Shown here piece after piece: positions 58,737 through 64,000 of a stretch of DNA of 64,000 nucleotides. This DNA comes from Flavobacterium sp. ASV13 (GTDB taxonomy: Bacteria > Bacteroidota > Bacteroidia > Flavobacteriales > Flavobacteriaceae): the NCBI RefSeq assembly GCF_000745775.1, contig NZ_JQJY01000009.1:62001-126000 (forward strand), in the 5' to 3' direction. Both the position numbers and the translations under genes were made by a program. The notes below the pieces were generated by a model that was not told where the DNA came from, ran no database searches, and saw only the letters and a list, made by a program, of their open reading frames with translations. Numbering within the stretch: the first letter of the stretch is position 1; every line of letters starts with the position of its first letter.

Positions 58737-59452
58737 AAAAGATAAAAGTTATAATAATAGATGACGAACGTTTATCTAGAGAAGAAATCAAACAAGCTTT
58801 AAAATCATATGAAGATTTTATTCTTATTGGTGAGGCTGAAAATGCTGATGATGCAAAGGATTTGATCGAAACAAAAATGCCTGATTTGATTTTTTTAGAT
58901 ATTGAAATGCCTGAAAAGTCTGGATTCGATCTATTAGAATCTTTAAATCATGTACCAGCAGTACTTTTTATTACAGCCTATAATCAATATGCTGTACAGG
59001 CATTTGAAGTAAATGCTTTAGATTATTTAATGAAACCGATAAGAGAGGAACGTTTTTCGAAAGCGATCGAAAAAATAAGAAACACTTTAAGTGCAAAATC
59101 TTCTCTAAATGATTCGGCAGAACAAAACCGAAGGATTTTTATTAAAGATGGAGAAAAGCGATTTTTTATTCCGTTAGATGAAATTTATTTGATTGAATCG
59201 CTGGAAAATTACACCAGACTTTTTTTTCAGGACAAAAAAGCAATGCAAAGGCGATCTCTTCGTCAATGGGAAGAAATGTTGGATGAGAATGTCTTTTTTA
59301 GAATTAACAGAACCGAAATTGTAAACATTAAATACATCCATGATCTAAACAAAACAATTGATGGCGGACTGGAAATAAAACTAAAAACCGGAGAACTATT
59401 AAAAGTTTCAAAACGTCAATCGGTAAAATTTAAAAACAGCAACGGAATTTAA
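58733..59452 (+). CDS. LytTR response regulator
   Basis: A 239-residue regulator: receiver domain (about 3-120) with phospho-acceptor Asp56 in LIFLDIEMPEKSG and Lys in MKPI, and a LytTR DNA-binding domain (about 140-239; IFIKDGEKRFFIPLDEIYLIESLENYTRLFF, FFRINRTEIVNIKYI). Partner of the preceding kinase. The next gene, a CocE-type hydrolase, begins 12 nt later and may be a target or operon partner. Confidence 0.94.
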   Translation: MKKIKVIIIDDERLSREEIKQALKSYEDFILIGEAENADDAKDLIETKMPDLIFLDIEMPEKSGFDLLESLNHVPAVLFITAYNQYAVQAFEVNALDYLMKPIREERFSKAIEKIRNTLSAKSSLNDSAEQNRRIFIKDGEKRFFIPLDEIYLIESLENYTRLFFQDKKAMQRRSLRQWEEMLDENVFFRINRTEIVNIKYIHDLNKTIDGGLEIKLKTGELLKVSKRQSVKFKNSNGI

Positions 59453-59464
59453 TAGAACGATTAT

Positions 59465-61204
59465 ATGAAAACTACTTTAAATTTTATATTCCTTATTTTA
59501 TTGATATCAAATGCATTCTCACAACAAACAAATAAAATAAAATCAGAAGATTTAAAAAGCGCTTATAATATTCAGGATAGTGTGATGATCAAGACCAGAG
59601 ATGGCGCTTTTATATCGGCAATCGTGGTGCGAAAAAAAGGAATTACGATTCCAAAACCCGTTATACTTCAATTTACTATTTATGTTTCAGAAGGAAGAGA
59701 TTTAAAATCTCTAAAAGCTGCTGCAGACAATGATTATGTTGGCGTAATTGCTTATTCAAGAGGAAAGCGCTTTAGTCCCAGCGAAATATTTCCTTATGAA
59801 AATGATAGTAATGATGCTTATGATGTTATTGACTGGATCAGTAAACAAGAATGGTGTGATGGAAGAGTAGGAATGTATGGCGGAAGTTATAATGGATTAA
59901 CACAATGGGCAGCTTGTAAAAAAATGCATCCGGCACTTAAAACGATAGTTCCTTATGTTGCTAATAAAGCAGGAATGGGTTTGCCAATGGAAAACAATGT
60001 ATTTATAAACCCAAATTACGAATGGTCATTTTACGTTGGAAATAATAAATATCTGGATACCGTCGCAGGAAATGATAGACAGCGTTTTAGAAAAATGCAG
60101 TTTAATTGGTGGGAAACAGGAGTGGCTTATAAAAAACTCGATAGTATTGATGGAATTCCGAATAGGCTTTTTCAACGATGGATTCAACATCCTTCTTTTG
60201 ACGAATATTGGCAGAAAATGGGACCGTACAAAAAAGATTTCGCTCAAATAAATATTCCTATTTTGGCAATCGATGGCTATTACAATGATTCTCAGAATTC
60301 GAGTTTATATTATTTAAGAGAACTTCATAAATATAATCCTAAAGCTGATTCGTATTTAATTATAGGTCCGTATAGTCATTTTGGTGCGCAAAGAGGAGGA
60401 ACTGCTGTACTGAATGATTATAAAGTTGATGCAGATGCTTTGATTAATACGAATAAAATAACCTATCAATGGTTTGATTATATTTTTAAAAATAAACCCA
60501 AACCCGAAATTTTAAAAGATAGAGTTAATTACCAAGTGATGGGAGCGAATGAATGGAGAAGTACTTCGTCTATAGATAAAATGAATAACGGCTTTCTAAC
60601 ATTTTATTTGAGCAATGACAAATCGGGTGATTTTTATTCATTGAATAGCAAGAAACCTGCTAAAAAAGGATATTTGCCACAAGAGGTTGATTTTGCTGAT
60701 AGAGTGCACAGTAATAATTTTTATTATCCAGATCCAATTATCAATGACCAAGTTGATACAACAAACGGGTATGTTTTTATAAGCGAGCCAATAAAAGAAC
60801 CTTTGCTGGTGAATGGTTCATTTTTAGGAGAAATCAAAGCGAGCATCAATAAAAAAGATATGGATATTGGCGTGACTTTGTACGAAGTAATGCCTGATGG
60901 AACTTATTTTAATTTGGCTTATTTTATTGGCCGTGCGAGTTATGCTAAAGATATTACCCAAAGAAATCTGTTGAAACCAGATACTATTGAATCGATTCTT
61001 TTTTCGAACACGCATTTGGTAAGCAAACAATTAAGTAAAGGAAGTAGATTATTAATCACATTAAATATAAATAAAAATCCGTTTTCAGAAATAAATTACG
61101 GAACCGGAAAAACAGTCACTGAAGAAAGCATTAAAGACGCAAAAGAGCCATTAAAAATAAAATGGTACAATGATAGTTTTGTGAAAATTCCAATCTGGAA
61201 ATAA
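59465..61204 (+). CDS. CocE/NonD family secreted hydrolase
   Basis: A 579-residue protein with a signal peptide (ILLISNAFSQ) and an S15-type alpha/beta hydrolase (about 35-330). Nucleophile Ser141 is in GMYGGSYNGLTQW, the conserved G-x-S-Y-x-G of X-Pro dipeptidyl-peptidase and cocaine-esterase-like enzymes, with an acid in IPILAIDGYYND and a His in GPYSHFGAQRGG. A C-terminal jelly-roll (about 390-579) follows. The substrate (acyl ester or peptide) is unknown. Confidence 0.9.
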   Translation: MKTTLNFIFLILLISNAFSQQTNKIKSEDLKSAYNIQDSVMIKTRDGAFISAIVVRKKGITIPKPVILQFTIYVSEGRDLKSLKAAADNDYVGVIAYSRGKRFSPSEIFPYENDSNDAYDVIDWISKQEWCDGRVGMYGGSYNGLTQWAACKKMHPALKTIVPYVANKAGMGLPMENNVFINPNYEWSFYVGNNKYLDTVAGNDRQRFRKMQFNWWETGVAYKKLDSIDGIPNRLFQRWIQHPSFDEYWQKMGPYKKDFAQINIPILAIDGYYNDSQNSSLYYLRELHKYNPKADSYLIIGPYSHFGAQRGGTAVLNDYKVDADALINTNKITYQWFDYIFKNKPKPEILKDRVNYQVMGANEWRSTSSIDKMNNGFLTFYLSNDKSGDFYSLNSKKPAKKGYLPQEVDFADRVHSNNFYYPDPIINDQVDTTNGYVFISEPIKEPLLVNGSFLGEIKASINKKDMDIGVTLYEVMPDGTYFNLAYFIGRASYAKDITQRNLLKPDTIESILFSNTHLVSKQLSKGSRLLITLNINKNPFSEINYGTGKTVTEESIKDAKEPLKIKWYNDSFVKIPIWK

Positions 61205-61208
61205 AAAC

Positions 61209-61239
61209 AAAAGCCGAATCTTGAAGATTCGGCTTTTTT
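61209..61239. terminator. terminator after the CocE-type gene
   Basis: AGCCGAATC (61212-61220) and GATTCGGCT (61226-61234) stem followed by seven T; on the minus strand it lies 3' of pruA as well. Confidence 0.85.
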
Positions 61240-61294
61240 ATAGATACAGTTTCCAACTTGAAACTTGAAACATTTTTAAACTTGAAACTAAAAA

Positions 61295-62920
61295 TTAACC
61301 TAAGAAAGGATATCTGTAATCTTCTGGAGTTACAAAAGTTTCTTTGATAGTTCTTGGAGAAGCCCAACGCAATAAGTTCAATGCAGAACCTGCTTTATCG
61401 TTAGTTCCAGAAGCTCTTGCTCCACCAAATGGTTGCATTCCTACAACAGCTCCAGTTGGTTTATCATTGATGTAGAAGTTACCAGCAGAATTTTGCAATT
61501 TCGTTGTAGCCACCTCAATAGCATAACGATCCTGGCTGAAAACTGCTCCAGTTAAAGCGTACTCAGAAGTAGTGTCAACTAATTCTAAAGTTTCTTCCCA
61601 TTTAGCATCTTCGTAAACATAAATCGTGATAACTGGCCCGAACAACTCAGTTTCCATTGTGGTATATTTTGGGTTTGTAGTTACAATAACCGTTGGCTCA
61701 ATAAAGTATCCAACCGATTTATCGTAATTTCCACCAACAATAATTTCAGCATCAGCATCTTTTTTAGCTTGGTCGATATAACTAGCTAATTTGTCAAAAG
61801 AACCTTCGTGGATAACTGCAGTAATAAAGTTTCCAAAATCTTCTGGAGAACCCATTTTCATAGATTTTACATCAGCAATTAATTGCTCTTTAACAGCTGG
61901 CCATAAACTTTGAGGAATATAAGCTCTAGAAGCTGCAGAACATTTTTGTCCCTGGAATTCAAATGCTCCACGAGTAATTCCTGTAACTACTTGTTTTACG
62001 TTTGCGCTTGGGTGAGCGATGATAAAATCTTTACCTCCAGTTTCACCAACGATTCTTGGGTAAGTTTTGTAATTGTGAATGTTTGCTCCAATTTTAGCCC
62101 AGATATCTTTAAATACATGAGTTGATCCTGTGAAGTGAACACCAGCAAAATCACGGCTCGCTAAAACAGTATCTGTAATCATTAAAGCATCTCCAAAAAC
62201 TACATTGATAACGCCATCAGGAACTCCTGCTTCTTTGAAAACATCCAAAATGATTTTAGTTGAAAATACTTGGCTGTCGCTTGGTTTCCAAACCACAACG
62301 TTACCCATCATAGCAGCACTTGCAGGAAGGTTAGCGGCGATTGCAGTAAAGTTGAATGGAGTAATAGCATAAACAAAACCTTCAAGAGGTCTGTATTCTA
62401 CACGATTCCAAACAGAAGAATCTGATTTTGGCTGATCGTTGTAGATTTGAGTCATAAACTCAACATTGTAACGTAAAAAGTCGATTAACTCGCAAGAAGC
62501 ATCGATTTCTGCTTGATGAATATTTTTAGACTGACCAATCATTGTAGCTGCGTTAATACGCGCTCTGTATGGTCCTGCGATAAGTTCAGCAGCTTTTAAG
62601 AAAATAGCAGCACGCTGTTCCCATGCCATATTTGCCCATGCTTTTCTTGATTCAAGAGCATTTGCAATTGCTTTTTCAATATGTTGTTTTTCAGCTAAAT
62701 GATATTTCCCAACTACGTGTTTGTAATCATGAGGAGCTGTAATATTTCTTGTGTTTCCAGTTCTAATTTCTTCGCTTCCAATGTGTAATGGAACGTCGAT
62801 TTGAGAATTCCACATTGTGGTATAAGCTGCCTGAACTGCTGCTTTTTCTGGTGAGTTCGGTGCGTATCCTTTTACAGGCTCGTTTACCGCTTTTGGTACA
62901 TGAAAGAATCCTTTTAACAT
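61295..62920 (-). CDS. pruA: L-glutamate gamma-semialdehyde dehydrogenase
   Basis: A 541-residue aldehyde dehydrogenase of the P5C-dehydrogenase branch: TPFNFTAIAANLPASAAMMGN, GETGGKDF (Glu293), FEFQGQKCSAASRAYIP (Cys327), NFYINDKPTGAVVGMQPFGGARASGTNDK. It oxidises glutamate semialdehyde to glutamate in proline breakdown. No proline dehydrogenase gene lies nearby. A consensus promoter is present. Confidence 0.95.
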   Translation of the reverse strand: MLKGFFHVPKAVNEPVKGYAPNSPEKAAVQAAYTTMWNSQIDVPLHIGSEEIRTGNTRNITAPHDYKHVVGKYHLAEKQHIEKAIANALESRKAWANMAWEQRAAIFLKAAELIAGPYRARINAATMIGQSKNIHQAEIDASCELIDFLRYNVEFMTQIYNDQPKSDSSVWNRVEYRPLEGFVYAITPFNFTAIAANLPASAAMMGNVVVWKPSDSQVFSTKIILDVFKEAGVPDGVINVVFGDALMITDTVLASRDFAGVHFTGSTHVFKDIWAKIGANIHNYKTYPRIVGETGGKDFIIAHPSANVKQVVTGITRGAFEFQGQKCSAASRAYIPQSLWPAVKEQLIADVKSMKMGSPEDFGNFITAVIHEGSFDKLASYIDQAKKDADAEIIVGGNYDKSVGYFIEPTVIVTTNPKYTTMETELFGPVITIYVYEDAKWEETLELVDTTSEYALTGAVFSQDRYAIEVATTKLQNSAGNFYINDKPTGAVVGMQPFGGARASGTNDKAGSALNLLRWASPRTIKETFVTPEDYRYPFLG

Positions 62921-62961
62921 GGGATAAATTATTTTAAAATTACGATTTGTTTAATTTTTTA

Positions 62962-62995
62962 CAAAAGTACAAATGATAATCTGAATTTATCACAA
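62962..62995 (-). promoter_or_regulatory. pruA promoter (TTG-N23-TACTTTTG)
   Basis: On the minus strand TTG 62995-62993 and TACTTTTG 62969-62962, 23-nt spacing, about 42 nt before the ATG at 62920. Confidence 0.5.
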
Positions 62996-63141
62996 TACAA
63001 TATTAAAAAGTTGAATTTTAATAAGGGAATGATTTAGTTTCTAAAATAATCAATATTTAATTGCTTAAAATCAAAAAGATTTAGACAAAAAAATGTTTAC
63101 TTGAATTTTGAAAAATAAAAAAAACAGAAACGAACCTTAAA

Positions 63142-63528
63142 TTAGTTCAATGCAAAAGGAGCGCACATTCTAAAAGTAGGAACAATAACTTTGAATGTTT
63201 TAGTTGTAGTGAAATTAATCATATTAAAATGACCTTTCATAGCGCCATAAGGAGATGACAATAAACAACCAGAACTGTAAGTGTGGTTTTCACCTGGTTT
63301 TAAAACCGGTTTTTTTCCAATTACGCCTTCGCCGTCCACAATATCTAAATCATTTAAAGAATCAAAAATTTCCCAATGACGCGAAGTCAATTGTACTGAA
63401 TCTTTACTGTGGTTTTCAATCGTAACTACGTAGCTAAAAGCAAAATGAATCTTGTAGTTTTTGAAGTAAGTACCTTCAAAACTAGTTAAAACTGATATTT
63501 TTATGCCTCTTGTAATCTGAGAAACCAT
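63142..63528 (-). CDS. apaG: ApaG (DUF525) protein
   Basis: A 128-residue protein of the ApaG family: GIKISVLTSFEGTYF, FSYVVTIENHSKDSVQLTSRHWEIFDSLNDLDIVDGEGVIGKKPVLKPGENHTYSSGCLLSSPYGAMKGHF, matching the Fn3-like ApaG domain. E. coli ApaG is linked to Co2+/Mg2+ efflux and phosphohydrolase ApaH; the real role is uncertain. It lies beside the T9SS plug-type gene. A TAGATTTG -7 box is at 63569-63562. Confidence 0.93.
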   Translation of the reverse strand: MVSQITRGIKISVLTSFEGTYFKNYKIHFAFSYVVTIENHSKDSVQLTSRHWEIFDSLNDLDIVDGEGVIGKKPVLKPGENHTYSSGCLLSSPYGAMKGHFNMINFTTTKTFKVIVPTFRMCAPFALN

Positions 63529-63607
63529 ACTAAAGTAGTATATATGTGTACGTTATAGTTGCAAATCTACGAAAAAAAATGATTGAAGTGAAAACGTTAA
63601 CATTGTT

Positions 63608-64000
63608 TTAATTAACGATATTTATTGAGTTTCCGTTTCCTTTTCCGATCACTCTTTGATAACGATCAGAACTTTCTTTATAATAAACCAAGATGGTATA
63701 TTCATTTTCAGTCTGATAAAAATTTCCATCAACAGCATTTTCATAATCAATATTACCTTTTTTATCTACTGTTCTGTATTGATAATTGGTAAAACCTTGT
63801 TTGATCATAACGGCTTTTTCGAAAATTCCTTTATCTGAATTATAATCCATTTTATATTCTGGTGAAAGGCTGTAATTGTTGAACATTCCGGCAATATAAA
63901 TGTCTTTGTTTAATTGAAAAGCCGGAGCAGAAAGACTAAAATAAACCCAGGCATAATCGGCCTCGATTTCTTGTTTAAATCCGTTGATGTTTTTCACAAC
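63608..64000 (-). CDS. T9SS plug-type protein (DUF5103), partial
   Basis: The window cuts this gene; 130 codons of its 3' end are present, starting inside the coding frame at the right edge. The text QEIEADYAWVYFSLSAPAFQLNKDIYIAGMFNNYSLSPEYKMDYNSDKGIFEKAVMIKQGFTNYQYR is typical of DUF5103, the 'plug' domain family known to close the SprA translocon of the T9SS in F. johnsoniae. The N-terminal part with the signal peptide is outside the window. Confidence 0.75.
   Translation of the reverse strand, partial: VVKNINGFKQEIEADYAWVYFSLSAPAFQLNKDIYIAGMFNNYSLSPEYKMDYNSDKGIFEKAVMIKQGFTNYQYRTVDKKGNIDYENAVDGNFYQTENEYTILVYYKESSDRYQRVIGKGNGNSINIVN

Overview
The window is a chromosomal segment of a Flavobacterium-type member of the Bacteroidota. 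The evidence is the AT-rich base composition, promoters of the TTG-N(17-23)-TAnnTTTG type in front of many genes, two type IX secretion (T9SS) cargo proteins with type B gliding-motility C-termini, part of a T9SS plug-type protein at the right edge, a FolK-deoxynucleoside kinase fusion, and small palindromic intergenic repeats. Most genes are ordinary core genes. I see no prophage, insertion sequence, integron, CRISPR array, rRNA operon or complete mobile element.

Layout. 1-5.1 kb: the end of an alpha/beta hydrolase, a small holin-like membrane protein, then the proteostasis block tig, clpP, clpX and an L,D-transpeptidase-like lipoprotein. 5.3-9.1 kb: a GlxA-type AraC regulator divergent from six small genes that alternate between VOC (glyoxalase-fold) and SRPBCC (START-fold) proteins. 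9.3-22.3 kb: serB, two small membrane proteins, a GH3-family protein, a DUF2797 protein, a GT9 glycosyltransferase, AsmA, a secreted hydrolase with SppA, and the folK-dNK fusion. 22.4-28.2 kb: a YjbR-like protein, two tandem lectin-domain T9SS proteins, a SpoU methyltransferase and a DUF1573 protein. 28.4-33.7 kb: mutS, tRNA-Gly(GCC) with tRNA-Leu(TAA), a YegP-like protein, an alanine-rich lipoprotein and waaA. 33.9-38.9 kb: DegT aminotransferase, an NTF2-like protein, galE, an EamA transporter, fabD and a DUF983 protein. 39.0-41.9 kb: an AraC regulator, then YceI, a small Fe-S protein and pirin. 42.3-47.4 kb: a RamB/ScfR-like regulator divergent from the glyoxylate shunt genes aceB and aceA. 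47.5-56.5 kb: purT, a small cysteine-rich secreted protein and a Crp-family regulator, a U32 peptidase, a frameshifted outer-membrane protein, a four-helix-bundle protein, an aminotransferase, a fatty acid desaturase and rsmG. 56.6-64 kb: an unrecognised protein, a LytS/LytR two-component pair with a CocE-type hydrolase, pruA, apaG and the partial plug protein.

How genes work together. Tig, ClpP and ClpX cover folding and degradation of new proteins. The RamB-like regulator sits head-to-head with malate synthase and isocitrate lyase, which suggests local control of acetate and fatty acid carbon by acyl-CoA state. YceI and pirin, though separated by an Fe-S gene, carry the same 16-bp inverted repeat exactly 22 nt upstream of their -7 boxes, so they are probably one regulon. 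purT, the cysteine-rich protein and the Crp-like regulator are packed as one transcription unit.

The strongest leads are the paired YceI/pirin operator, the full-consensus and possibly leaderless promoter plus palindrome at the glyoxylate locus, the VOC/SRPBCC array beside a GlxA regulator, and a family of REP-like inverted-repeat elements. I found no clearly novel defence or mobile system. All functional calls come from reading motifs in the translations and need database confirmation.
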